A stretch of DNA of 64,000 nucleotides from Deltaproteobacteria bacterium (GTDB lineage Bacteria > Desulfobacterota > DSM-4660 > Desulfatiglandales > HGW-15), in assembly GCA_019308985.1 (NCBI GenBank), contig JAFDHB010000001.1, positions 28,175 to 92,174 of the forward strand, read 5' to 3'. How positions within the stretch are numbered: position 1 is the stretch's first letter; the number at the start of each line of letters is the position of its first letter. The notes below the pieces were generated by a model. It saw nothing but the letters and a program-made list of their open reading frames with translations, had not been told where the DNA came from and made no database searches. Positions 8,672 through 17,100 of this stretch are shown here, one piece after another. The translations under genes and the position numbers were made by a program.

Positions 8672-9175
8672 ATGGACATTTCTAAGGTCATAGAGGATGT
8701 CATCCTTTTGGAAAGAGGCGTAAAAGATCTGTATACAGAGATTGCAAGGAATACCGAAAATCCAGATACTGCCAAGATATTGAGAATCCTTGCCGCCGAG
8801 TCAGAGGCCCACGCTAAAGTGTTAGAATTACGTTATGGGACATTCGGAAATCCTGCTTCTATGGATGAGGGGGTTAAAGGGCTTCTTTCACTTTTAGGCG
8901 AAAGGATTCGCAAGATCAAGAGGAAGATAGAACCATCCCTTGTTCTTCAGGAAGGTATTGAGATCGAAAAATATATGGAGGAGCTTTATAAGGGTCTGGC
9001 TGATAATTACAAGATGGAGGCGCAGGTGATGAAATCTCTTGGTAAAGAGCAGAAGGATGCCTCAAAAATCGGTGAGATATTTGACAGGATTTCATCGGAT
9101 GAAAGAAGGCATCGAGACATACTTGAAAAACATGCTTCCCAAATGCTCAAAGAGGGGGCTATCCGGGAGGTATGA
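8672..9175 (+). CDS. ferritin-like (rubrerythrin-type) four-helix protein
   Basis: 167 residues from ATG 8672 (AAAGGA upstream; an in-frame ATG at 8618 lacks such a site). All-helical, with acidic/histidine motifs placed as in ferritin-like diiron proteins: LLERG (E14), AESEAH (42-47) and near the C-terminus SSDERRHRDIL, plus IEKYMEELY in helix 3. The first motif is not a clean ExxH. No rubredoxin domain is present. It may bind iron or peroxide, but metal binding is an inference. It lies between FHA-GAF paralogues 2 and 3. Confidence 0.65.
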   Translation: MDISKVIEDVILLERGVKDLYTEIARNTENPDTAKILRILAAESEAHAKVLELRYGTFGNPASMDEGVKGLLSLLGERIRKIKRKIEPSLVLQEGIEIEKYMEELYKGLADNYKMEAQVMKSLGKEQKDASKIGEIFDRISSDERRHRDILEKHASQMLKEGAIREV

Positions 9176-9334
9176 AGGCTAGTATCTGAGGTAGAAGTAA
9201 GAAAATAAGAGGTAATGGAATTAGCCAAGCAAGGCTTATTACCAGGTTCAAGAGGAAGCAAGAGTCCTTGCAAGAGCCTGAACTGTCCAACCCTTTAAGG
9301 ACTTGTCATTGGCAAATCCTGGAAGTAGCCGATC

Positions 9335-10225
9335 ATGACTAAAATATATATCCTAAATGGCCCTGACCTCGGCAAGGTTTTTGATCTTGAAAAAGACACC
9401 ATATACATTGGCCGCTCACCCGATAACGACATTCAGATCAGAGACAGGACAGTCTCGCGCAAGCATTTGAGGATAAGGAGAAAGGATGGAAAATTTCTAT
9501 TGACAGATCTAAGGAGTCGAAACGGAACGTTTTTCAATGGCAACTATCTCAGCCCTGGGATTGAGTTGGACGTAAGAGAAGGAGTCCCGATCATGATTGG
9601 GATGAGCATCATCTGTATTGGCCAGGGATGCCTGGAGCAGCTTGCCTCTTTCATTGAATCGACCAAGGCAGATAAAGCTATAGATCGACTTGTTGGTATC
9701 CACTTTACAGAAAAGAGGAAAAAGCCAGATCAAAGGAGAAGGGAATTAACTTACAAAATCAACGAAATCCTGATGGATGACGATATCAAGAAGGCCCTAG
9801 AAGAAGTCCTTGGGACCATTTTTGCTCTCCTCAAAAGGGTTGACCGAGCTGTGATCGTCATATCTGACCCTGAAACAGGCAATATTCGAGAAGTAATCTA
9901 TAGGTCAAAGAGAACCCATGACAATGCTGCCACGGTGTACTGTAAGGAGGTTGTCGAGCGGGTCTTAAGGAACGGAAAAGCAGTGATGATTTCAGATTGC
10001 CACGCTGATACAGAAGATGATCTTGCCGATACTTTGAAGATATTTAGAATCGAATCCGTGATGTGCGTGCCTTTGATTGGCACATCAAAAATCAGCGGAG
10101 CTTTATATGTTGATTCCCTGAATAAACCCTACGGATTTAGAAAGGAAGATCTTTCCCTCTTTTATGATTTAGGCAGACGGACTGCTCTGGCCATTGAATA
10201 CGGGTGGTTTAGATCCAGGTTCTAG
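9335..10225 (+). CDS. FHA-GAF signalling protein (paralogue 3)
   Basis: 296 residues. FHA at 1-95 (YIGRSPDND, SRKHLRI, RNGTFFNG) and GAF at about 140-290 (ESVMCVPLIGTSKISGALYVDS). Same architecture as the genes at 6230 and 7249, and closest to the latter in the YCKEVVERVL / YCPDVVKRVI segment. Starts 159 bases after the ferritin-like gene, so may have its own promoter. Confidence 0.85.
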   Translation: MTKIYILNGPDLGKVFDLEKDTIYIGRSPDNDIQIRDRTVSRKHLRIRRKDGKFLLTDLRSRNGTFFNGNYLSPGIELDVREGVPIMIGMSIICIGQGCLEQLASFIESTKADKAIDRLVGIHFTEKRKKPDQRRRELTYKINEILMDDDIKKALEEVLGTIFALLKRVDRAVIVISDPETGNIREVIYRSKRTHDNAATVYCKEVVERVLRNGKAVMISDCHADTEDDLADTLKIFRIESVMCVPLIGTSKISGALYVDSLNKPYGFRKEDLSLFYDLGRRTALAIEYGWFRSRF

Positions 10226-10251
10226 GAACCACGGAACCGAGATTATTCCTA

Positions 10252-10452
10252 CTAAGCCAGTCTAACGTTGACTGCGGTAAGGCCTTTTTTCCCCTGCTCT
10301 ATGTCAAAGGTCACCCGATCACCCTCTTTCAGTGACCTGAAACCCTGAGCATTGATATTTGAATGATGAACAAAGACATCGGGACCATCTTCTTGTTCAA
10401 TGAATCCATACCCCTTTTTGTCATTAAACCACTTTACTGTTCCCCTTGCCAT
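10252..10452 (-). CDS. cold-shock protein, CspA family
   Basis: 66 residues, the normal length for the family. RNA-binding motifs RNP1 (KGYGFIEQ) and RNP2 (DVFVHHSNI) are intact within a single OB fold beginning MARGTVKWF. The ATG at 10452 is chosen because AAAAGGAGG ends 9 bases before it; the in-frame ATG at 10461 abuts that site. Single-stranded RNA/DNA chaperone acting in the cytoplasm. Convergent with FHA-GAF paralogue 3 and divergent from the gene at 10878. Confidence 0.92.
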   Translation of the reverse strand: MARGTVKWFNDKKGYGFIEQEDGPDVFVHHSNINAQGFRSLKEGDRVTFDIEQGKKGLTAVNVRLA

Positions 10453-10638
10453 CGGAACCATCCTCCTTTTGACATCAGCCCCCGAGACAGAGGCCTGTCC
10501 GTACGCCCCAGATCTTATCATGCTTATCCGTTTGATAAACAATACCTCAAAACCCTCTGTTTATCAATCTCATCTTTTTTGGATTTTCTCTGGAGTCTCA
10601 TCTTGGTTCGACCCAATGCTGAGATCCCAAGAATGGTT

Positions 10639-10678
10639 AGCACAAAAATTTGTGCAGACTGCCCAATTTTTTGTGCAT
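10639..10678 (+). repeat. 40-bp structured repeat, copy C
   Basis: Most diverged copy: starts AGCACAA, keeps TTGTGCA at the centre-left and TTGTGCAT at the right end, exactly 40 bp. Lies between the divergent cold-shock gene and the unknown gene at 10878. Confidence 0.7.
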
Positions 10679-10817
10679 AACCCCGTCCTTTGTCAAAATG
10701 GAGACATCCTGAAATTCAGTAAACTTGTTATTGGATTCCCTTTCTCTATCCTAAAACATCATCAAAATCGAGCAGTTACTACAAACAACGTGAAAAGAGG
10801 TCTCAGTATGACCCCTT

Positions 10818-10834
10818 CTGGTTCGAAAACTGAG
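10818..10834 (+). promoter_or_regulatory. weak sigma-54-like element
   Basis: TCTGG-N10-GA with the same GG-to-G spacing as the sites at 2424, 3764 and 22837, 142 bp after repeat copy C. The CAC of the -24 box is not conserved. Supported mainly by position: predicted start near 10845, 33 bases before the ATG at 10878. Confidence 0.25.
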
Positions 10835-10877
10835 AAGGTTACCTTTTGAGGATCGAGGAAAAAGGGAGGTGACATAA

Positions 10878-11243
10878 ATGGAGCGGATGCTTCCGAACCG
10901 ACTGGATAAGATCATCGGATATAACCTGGCTCTTGAATATTCTCTGCCTGAAACGGTTGAAGAAACTGTCAGTTGGCTTATCTCAGACATCCCTCTCAGA
11001 GACAAAGACACCATTGCCGATATGGAAGAACATGAGCTCCCCTTCCTTTCCGCCGCTCTCTTAAGTGTCTACATTCAGAAAGAATATTGGCTAGGTTCAG
11101 GAAATATGGCATTAATAGAATCCTGTTGCTACATGGCAGGGTCTAATGATCTTGATGTTTATCATGCTTCAACAATCATCATCAAGGAATTGTGGAAGAA
11201 GTTAGAAAAGCCCCAAACACCTCCCTTGCAGGTTTGTGATTGA
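10878..11243 (+). CDS. hypothetical protein
   Basis: 121 residues, not recognised. Acidic, apparently helical, without signal peptide or membrane segment. A strong GGGAGGTGA ribosome binding site stands 6 bases before the ATG. Residues 55-75 (HELPFLSAALLSVYIQKEYW) look like a packed helix. It may belong to the group of genes marked by the 40-bp repeat. Two further small genes follow on the same strand. Confidence 0.6.
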   Translation: MERMLPNRLDKIIGYNLALEYSLPETVEETVSWLISDIPLRDKDTIADMEEHELPFLSAALLSVYIQKEYWLGSGNMALIESCCYMAGSNDLDVYHASTIIIKELWKKLEKPQTPPLQVCD

Positions 11244-11387
11244 CCCTGTTTTAATGTCAATCGGCCCGGAGGTGATGGGGTTCAATCATGGAGAAAGGAT
11301 CAAAAAGGGTGAAGGCCCGAGGAATATCGTATATGTCCTGGCTTGCAGCTATCAGGAGAAGGAACAGACCGGATAAAGGGTATGGAT

Positions 11388-11600
11388 ATGGAAAATGAAA
11401 CTGTAAAGCACTTATGGGCTCTTCAGCAAGTAAACAGGGCCTTGATCACCGGGCTCAAGACAGCGGTCTTTGTCATGGAGAAGTGGGATCATCTCGGGCC
11501 AGAAAGGAGAAAATCCATGATCGAGTCGCTCCAAGGACTCGTCTCTCAGTGCGATGCCATTTATGGAACGCAGCCTGGAAACATTGATGTCTTATCCTGA
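11388..11600 (+). CDS. hypothetical small protein
   Basis: 70 residues from ATG 11388 (AAAGGG 8 bases upstream; ATG 11382 also possible). Helical (LWALQQVNRALITGLKTAVF), soluble, no recognised family. Possibly co-transcribed with the secreted protein 15 bases downstream. Confidence 0.5.
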   Translation: MENETVKHLWALQQVNRALITGLKTAVFVMEKWDHLGPERRKSMIESLQGLVSQCDAIYGTQPGNIDVLS

Positions 11601-11615
11601 TAGTTTGGGGGTTAC

Positions 11616-11930
11616 ATGGCTATAAAGAATCTTCTTTATATATTCATCCTGGTTCTTGCCTTTTTTCAGCCCACTCAACTTGCCCTGGCTGATGAGGTTA
11701 ACTACTGCACCGATCCGGAGTCATGGGAGGAATGGGAGGCCCTCGTTGAAAAATATCCAAACGACATGGAAGTCCAGACGCTTCATGCATTAAGGCTTGG
11801 ACTGTGCGTCAAAGTCGAGCGGGGAGACCTTACTGTGCCTCAGGCCACGGATATCTTTGAAAAGGCGCGTGGGATAATCATTCAAAAGAGAAAGGCTGAA
11901 TCGGGGGAAAGGGATAAGTTGGGGCTATGA
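11616..11930 (+). CDS. hypothetical secreted small protein
   Basis: 104 residues with a clear signal peptide (hydrophobic 5-20, cleavage likely after ALA at about 25). The mature part is short, helical, with two cysteines (residues 31 and about 68) that could pair in the periplasm. Family not recognised. GGGGG precedes the ATG. Confidence 0.6.
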   Translation: MAIKNLLYIFILVLAFFQPTQLALADEVNYCTDPESWEEWEALVEKYPNDMEVQTLHALRLGLCVKVERGDLTVPQATDIFEKARGIIIQKRKAESGERDKLGL

Positions 11931-12716
11931 CAGACCATTGATTCAGATAAGGGCCATATGGCAAGCCGAAGAAATTTCTCCGCATTCCCATATCTCCTTG
12001 AGAATTATTGCCCTGAAGTTCCGTGGTCTGGACTGCGGATCTATCTTTTGTCGGAGGGTGTGCGGGAATAGCCTTGAGATCGCTCATGCTGGCACCTAAA
12101 GGGGATGCCAGTGAAAAACCCTCTGAAGATTCCAGCTGGTCCGCGAGAAAACGGAGAGCTAAGACTATAGACAAGACATTCGTCCACAGGGCTAACTTCC
12201 AATTTGATGCTTGACTTTTCGATTAGCAATCGTAATATAACTTACCTGAATATATAAGGATTTGGCAAATAATTTAGTAGGGGCTGTAAATGCGCTCGTC
12301 CGATCCACCTGAGCTTATTCTCTTGTCCTCATGCCAAGAAAAACAGCTAGGAAACGGAGCCAATCATGGCTAGCCTAGGCTGACAGGGAGAAGCTGAGCA
12401 TGGCGACGTTGTTTATGCAGCGACTGGGACCTATCTGGAAGGCATGCCTTGGTGAATCCCGATAGCAAGAAAAACATGATCTGGCGCAACAGATTCATGG
12501 ATATGATCGGCAGGCAAGATCGCCAAGTTACTTCTGCGCGGGTCATCGAAGTTGAAACCGAAAGTTCTGTACGACAGAGCGAAGCGAATTCTCAGTGGTA
12601 CTTAGCCATTGCCGTGTAGCCACCAAAGGATACTTACTGCCTCTCGCTGGAATAACAGCATAATCTGATGCTTTGCAAATAACACTTTTAACAAGGACCA
12701 TTTAGACCGCCTCAAC
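11931..12716. other. 785-bp stretch without a supported gene
   Basis: Two overlapping frames on opposite strands (12023-12214 plus, 12041-12229 minus) have neither a ribosome binding site nor protein-like sequence. From 12290 on, short frames broken by stops give the impression of decayed coding sequence, but I could not name a parent family. Confidence 0.4.
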
Positions 12717-13877
12717 ATGGGTTTCTATATTCGAAAAAGTTTCAGAGCAGGGCCTCTTCGTCTGAATCTTTCCAAAAGGGGCTTGGGGGCATCAATTGGC
12801 GTAAAAGGGCTCAGAGTCGGGTCCGGACCGAGAGGCAGTTACGTTCACGCTGGTCGCAAGGGACTATATTACCGCAAGAACCTTGGTGGAGGTAAGAGCA
12901 AATCAACTGCCACTAGCGGGTCCCTTAAGCCTTTAGGGGTCGTTGTCTTAGCCGTAATGCTCGTCTATGTCATCCGTTGGTTCATCAAAAACCCTGCTAT
13001 CTTTTTTAGCTTAGGGGCGATAGTACTTCTACTTTTGGGAGTCAAGCTTTACAACACCTACAAAAGAGAGAGCCACCTGAAAAAATTCAAACGACTACTG
13101 GATTCCTGCTTCATCCTTAACTCCGAACCCATTAACCAAGGTAAGGTAGAAGAAATCATTAGGGTCAAAAAAAGGCTCCAAAAATACCCGCAAACAGCCT
13201 CCAGGGTCGGAGAGATTGAAAAGAAGGTGTATGAGGCTCTGCTCGATAAGATACTCGACGACAAGACTATCACCCCCGATGAAAAGGAGGCAATCGAGAA
13301 ACTTGAATCAGTAATAACTATTGATGAAGACTACAAGACCGAAACAAAGAAAGAAATCTTTCGTCTTTACTATCTTGACGCAATTGCTGATCGGGCGATT
13401 ACTACAGAGGAAATGAATGTCCTCAAAAACATAGTCATTGGCCTCAACCTCAAAAAGGAAGATATCAAGGAAGAGCTCGCCACGTTGAGAGAGATCGTTA
13501 GAATGCAGAAACTAGCCCCGCCTCTCAAACCGGTCGAGAATGTCGCTGTTAAGCTGCAAAAGTCGGAGACTCCTTTTTATTCCTCAAGTGCAAAGGTCTT
13601 ATCCAGAAGAAAGGCTGGAAGAGGCAGCCCTTCCGAGTACGAGTATTCAATAAAGCGCGAGGGGCAATTTATTGTTACTGACAAGAGAATCTTGGTCGTG
13701 GGAGACGGTACCACATCTATTAAGCTGTCGGACATTGTTGACCTTGACGTAGACTTAGACAATAAAATGATAATTATATCGAAGGGGAGCTCGTCCATTC
13801 CAACATTTATCCAAAGCCAAGAGCCTCTCTATGCTGGAAAAATAATTGATCTCTTGACAACGGAGAATGCTCCTTAA
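12717..13877 (+). CDS. DUF4236-domain membrane protein with C-terminal PH-like domain
   Basis: 386 residues. N-terminal DUF4236 (1-58): GFYIRKSFRAGPLRLNLSKR and GPRGSYVHAGRKGLYYRK are diagnostic. Two adjacent hydrophobic helices follow at about 76-115. A helical middle region (120-270) has a TerB/SHOCT-like feel (DKTITPDEKEAIEKLE, DRAITTEEMNVLKNI). The end (about 315-380) resembles a bacterial PH-like domain (FIVTDKRILVVGDG ... IKLSDIVDLDV). Role unknown. It precedes the nuclease-OB-Hxs genes on the same strand with a gap of about 85 bases and may be their first gene. Confidence 0.75.
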   Translation: MGFYIRKSFRAGPLRLNLSKRGLGASIGVKGLRVGSGPRGSYVHAGRKGLYYRKNLGGGKSKSTATSGSLKPLGVVVLAVMLVYVIRWFIKNPAIFFSLGAIVLLLLGVKLYNTYKRESHLKKFKRLLDSCFILNSEPINQGKVEEIIRVKKRLQKYPQTASRVGEIEKKVYEALLDKILDDKTITPDEKEAIEKLESVITIDEDYKTETKKEIFRLYYLDAIADRAITTEEMNVLKNIVIGLNLKKEDIKEELATLREIVRMQKLAPPLKPVENVAVKLQKSETPFYSSSAKVLSRRKAGRGSPSEYEYSIKREGQFIVTDKRILVVGDGTTSIKLSDIVDLDVDLDNKMIIISKGSSSIPTFIQSQEPLYAGKIIDLLTTENAP

Positions 13878-13962
13878 TGGACCTATCTAACCGACCAATT
13901 TCAAGTAATGGGGACCTGCAATGATTAGCCTCCCAAGAAGACCATCAAAAGACGGAGCAAGA

Positions 13963-14643
13963 ATGATTCTTCAGATAACGATCCTGGTCCTCACTCTTCT
14001 TTTCTTCCCTTATTTCTCTTCGGCTGATGAGGTTAAGGTTACCCGCGTTCTCGATGGTGACACGATTGTCCTGGAAAATGGAGAACATGTGCGATTAATA
14101 GGAGTTGACACAACCGAGAAATCCCATCCCCTCAAGCCTGTCGAGTTTTTTTCTGAGCAAGCTACACAGTTCACCAAGAAACTGGTCGAGGGCAAGAAGG
14201 TTAGGCTCGAGTATGACAGGGAAAAAAGAGGGAAATATGGACGCCTTCTCGCCTATGTGTACTTGCCCGACTCAACCTTTGTAAATGCTGAGATCATCCG
14301 ACAGGGCTTTGGCTTCGCTTATACCAAGTACCCCTTCAAGTACAAGGAGCTGTTTATCTCATTAGAGAAGGAAGCCAAAAGGAACAATCGTGGCTATTGG
14401 AAATATGGTGGGAAAGGAGAACTGGAATGGATAATTAAGAGAGGCCAGAAACCGTTTCTTGTTTACCAGATGACGCAGAATCTTTGGGGTATTGTTTACG
14501 ATGGCTTCGCCAAAAGCAGATTAAATAATGAACAATTGATAGAGAGTCTATCCAATCTCAGACTGTGGATATACGAATTCCATCAGGAAGATCTTGAAAG
14601 ACAGCTTGCAAGCTCTGGATGGGAAAGGATGTCAGACCAATGA
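13963..14643 (+). CDS. secreted thermonuclease-like (SNase) protein
   Basis: 226 residues from ATG 13963 (GGAG 6 bases upstream, directly followed by a signal peptide LTLLFFPYFSSA); an in-frame ATG at 13921 is the alternative. SNase OB-fold domain with VLDGDT, VRLIGVDTTE, the basic segment EYDREKRGKYGRLLAYV and RGYWKYG. The catalytic Asp/Arg/Glu positions of staphylococcal nuclease are recognisable. An extra C-terminal region of about 80 residues is unassigned. It should cleave DNA/RNA outside the cytoplasm. Its stop overlaps the start of the next gene (ATGA), and the run continues into hxsD, hxsB and hxsC. Confidence 0.85.
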   Translation: MILQITILVLTLLFFPYFSSADEVKVTRVLDGDTIVLENGEHVRLIGVDTTEKSHPLKPVEFFSEQATQFTKKLVEGKKVRLEYDREKRGKYGRLLAYVYLPDSTFVNAEIIRQGFGFAYTKYPFKYKELFISLEKEAKRNNRGYWKYGGKGELEWIIKRGQKPFLVYQMTQNLWGIVYDGFAKSRLNNEQLIESLSNLRLWIYEFHQEDLERQLASSGWERMSDQ

Positions 14644-15311
14644 AAAGGAAAATCTTCTTTTCCTGGATTATTTTGTCTATCATTTTCCTGAGCCTTACCT
14701 ATGCCTCGGAGATAATCCCCTGGGATAAGGCCCAAGACTATTACGGAAAGAAAGTCACTGTCCAAGGCAAGATAGTGAGTACCTACAATTCGGGTAGAGC
14801 CTGTTTCCTAAACTTTCATCCTGATTACAAAAGGTATTTCACGGCAGTAATATTCAGATCTCATTATCATTTGTTCCCCCCTAATCCGGAAGATTTCTAT
14901 TACGGAAAGGAGGTCCAAGTAAGCGGGATAATAAAGAGATACAAAGGGAAGCCTGAGATCATCCTAGAAAGTCCTTCCCAGATCAGAGTAATTAATCAGC
15001 CTGAAGATGAAGAAGTTTCGGAAGTTATCTCTTGGAAAGATGCCCATCGGTATTACGGGAAATTCGTCACAGTAGAAGGAACAATTGTAGCCAGCTATAA
15101 CTCTGGCAAAGCGTGCTTTCTAAACTTTCACAGAAACTGGAAAAGATACTTTACCGCAGTTATCTTCTCCTCAAATTTCCATAAATTCGACTCTGCTCCA
15201 GAACAATTATATCAGGGCAAAAAGGTAAGGGTTAAAGGAATGGTGAGAGAATACAGGGGGAAACCAGAAATCATTGTCAACAGCCCATCCCAAATAACGA
15301 TCATAGAATAA
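14640..15311 (+). CDS. secreted protein with two tandem OB-fold repeats
   Basis: 223 residues from the ATG at 14640, which overlaps the upstream stop. Signal peptide at 1-22, then two homologous units of about 95 residues: unit 1 (WDKAQDYYGKKVTVQGKIVS ... PSQIRVI) and unit 2 (WKDAHRYYGKFVTVEGTIVA ... PSQITII). Both keep ACFLNFH and RYFTAVIF, the pattern of small periplasmic nucleic-acid-binding OB folds often found beside nucleases. Likely partner of the SNase, binding substrate or product. Nine bases separate it from hxsD. Confidence 0.75.
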   Translation: MKRKIFFSWIILSIIFLSLTYASEIIPWDKAQDYYGKKVTVQGKIVSTYNSGRACFLNFHPDYKRYFTAVIFRSHYHLFPPNPEDFYYGKEVQVSGIIKRYKGKPEIILESPSQIRVINQPEDEEVSEVISWKDAHRYYGKFVTVEGTIVASYNSGKACFLNFHRNWKRYFTAVIFSSNFHKFDSAPEQLYQGKKVRVKGMVREYRGKPEIIVNSPSQITIIE

Positions 15312-15320
15312 TAGGGAGAT

Positions 15321-15638
15321 ATGGAGATAATTACAGTTCCCGAAACAAATGAGTTGCTAGTAAAAATTGATAAGTCACTTTACGATCACGAGGCCGTCTT
15401 GGCGGCGGCCTATAAATTTACTGACGCTTTCTATATCCGTCTTGATTCGACGGATTCTCAGCACTATGGCGCTTACTTTTCTGCTAAGAAAGACTCTGTA
15501 GACATAATGTCCGTAATTGGAGAATTTTGCAATGAATTGATTGATGCCCAGATACGCCATGATCTCGAAAAGTCCAGCAGACCGATCAAGGCGCTAATAA
15601 TTAAAAAGGCCTTCTTTCCCTTTCAGGAGCATGACTAA
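15321..15638 (+). CDS. hxsD: His-Xaa-Ser system protein HxsD
   Basis: 105 residues. Recognisable HxsD pattern: KSLYDHEAVLAAAYKFTDAFYIRLD in the first half, then FCNELIDAQIRHDLEKSSRPIKALIIKKAF at the end. HxsD is a small partner always found with the HxsB/HxsC radical SAM enzymes; its role is unproven and may be substrate presentation. GGGAG precedes the ATG; the 3' end overlaps hxsB by 8 bases, implying translational coupling. Confidence 0.85.
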   Translation: MEIITVPETNELLVKIDKSLYDHEAVLAAAYKFTDAFYIRLDSTDSQHYGAYFSAKKDSVDIMSVIGEFCNELIDAQIRHDLEKSSRPIKALIIKKAFFPFQEHD

Positions 15639-17100
15639 CAAAGCCTTCCCTCGTTATATTATTCTCCCACTCACCTTCGAGCGATTGAGAAAGGGCCAAA
15701 TCCTTTTGGTTAATCTTGTGGGAGAGTATATTGTCCTGTCTGATAGGGACTTTCATCTCTTCGTTGATTACGAGCTAGATCGAGAAACGGACCTTTATTT
15801 GAGGCTAAAAGGGAAACATTTTATTGCTGAATCGCTATCTGATCCCGCGGTTGATCTTTTGGCCATCAAATACCGCACTAAGAAAGCCTTTTTGTATGAT
15901 TTTACTTCGCTTCATATGTTTGTAATTACCCAGCGATGCAATCAGAGGTGCATCTATTGCCAAGTGTCCTCTCAGGCAGAAAACCAAAAAGGGCTTGACA
16001 TGACCATTGAGGTTGCCAAAAAGGCGGTTGATACTGCTTTGGCGAGCCCTACCCGATTTCTCAAAATCGAGTTTCAAGGGGGAGAACCTTTATTAAATTT
16101 CGAAACCGTAAAATACATCATTGAATATACAAGACAACATCCGGCGAGTGAGGGAAAGGACGTTGAGTTTGTCTTATGCACGAATCTAACGCTCGTAACC
16201 GATGAAATACTCAAATATTTATCGGAACGGGACGTCTTTTTGTCTATATCCTTAGATGGACCAAAACATGTTCACGACTTTAATCGACGCTTCCAGGATG
16301 GGCGCGCTTGCTACAAAACCGTGATTGATGCTTTGGAGAGGGCCAAGAGGTTCATTCCGATGGAAAACATCTCCGCTCTAATGACCGCAACCAAATATAG
16401 CCTTGATTATCCGAGAGAGATTGTTGACGAATACTTGAGACACGGCTTTAGTTCCCTCTTTGTCCGTCCTTTGAACCCCTTTGGCTATGCCAGGAGAATA
16501 ACGGAGCAAATTGGATACTCGGCTAAGGATTTTATTAGGTTTTACAAAAACATACTTGAATATCTGATTGACGTTAATCGAAAGGGTGTCTTTGTGGAGG
16601 AAGCATTTACCTCCCTTTTGCTTACTCGCATACTTACCCCATATTCAACTAGCTTTGTTGATCTTCAATTCCCATCCGGAACAGGCATATCAGGCGTGGC
16701 TTACGGACATGATGGCAATGTCTATCTCTCGGATGAGTCAAGGATGCTAGCTCAGGAGGGAGATTACACCTTCTGTGCAGGAAATGTGCTTTTCGATACA
16801 TTTAAGGACATCTTCTACAATGAAAAGCTGACCGACCTTGTTTCAAAGACTTTACCCGAGGCATTGCCTGGATGTTGCGACTGCGCTTTTCAGATATATT
16901 GTGGCATTGACCCCGTCAGAAACTACAGCATATACCATGATATAGTGGGCCATCGGCCAACCGACCAATTCTGTGAGATTCATAAAGGAATATTCAGATA
17001 TCTATTTGATTCAGTACTCAAGAACGAACGAGAAACCATGGACGTCTTCTGGTCATGGATTACCCACCAATCGCTATCTGAAAGGAAGAATACTGACTAA
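15631..17100 (+). CDS. hxsB: His-Xaa-Ser system radical SAM maturase HxsB
   Basis: 489 residues. Radical SAM cluster motif Cx3Cx2C at C103, C107, C110 (CNQRCIYC), then EFQGGEPLLNF, the SAM-binding Gly region. The C-terminal part carries GCCDCAFQIYCG and a later FC, fitting auxiliary iron-sulphur ligands of a SPASM/twitch-type domain used by peptide-modifying enzymes. Expected to modify the His-Xaa-Ser repeat of HxsA in the cytoplasm. Overlaps hxsD and is followed without gap by hxsC. Confidence 0.92.
   Translation: MTNKAFPRYIILPLTFERLRKGQILLVNLVGEYIVLSDRDFHLFVDYELDRETDLYLRLKGKHFIAESLSDPAVDLLAIKYRTKKAFLYDFTSLHMFVITQRCNQRCIYCQVSSQAENQKGLDMTIEVAKKAVDTALASPTRFLKIEFQGGEPLLNFETVKYIIEYTRQHPASEGKDVEFVLCTNLTLVTDEILKYLSERDVFLSISLDGPKHVHDFNRRFQDGRACYKTVIDALERAKRFIPMENISALMTATKYSLDYPREIVDEYLRHGFSSLFVRPLNPFGYARRITEQIGYSAKDFIRFYKNILEYLIDVNRKGVFVEEAFTSLLLTRILTPYSTSFVDLQFPSGTGISGVAYGHDGNVYLSDESRMLAQEGDYTFCAGNVLFDTFKDIFYNEKLTDLVSKTLPEALPGCCDCAFQIYCGIDPVRNYSIYHDIVGHRPTDQFCEIHKGIFRYLFDSVLKNERETMDVFWSWITHQSLSERKNTD

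Noticed and set aside
10363..10849. Two plus-strand frames of 105 and 149 codons
   Set aside because: They run antisense to the cold-shock gene and across repeat copy C; start sites lack ribosome binding sequences.
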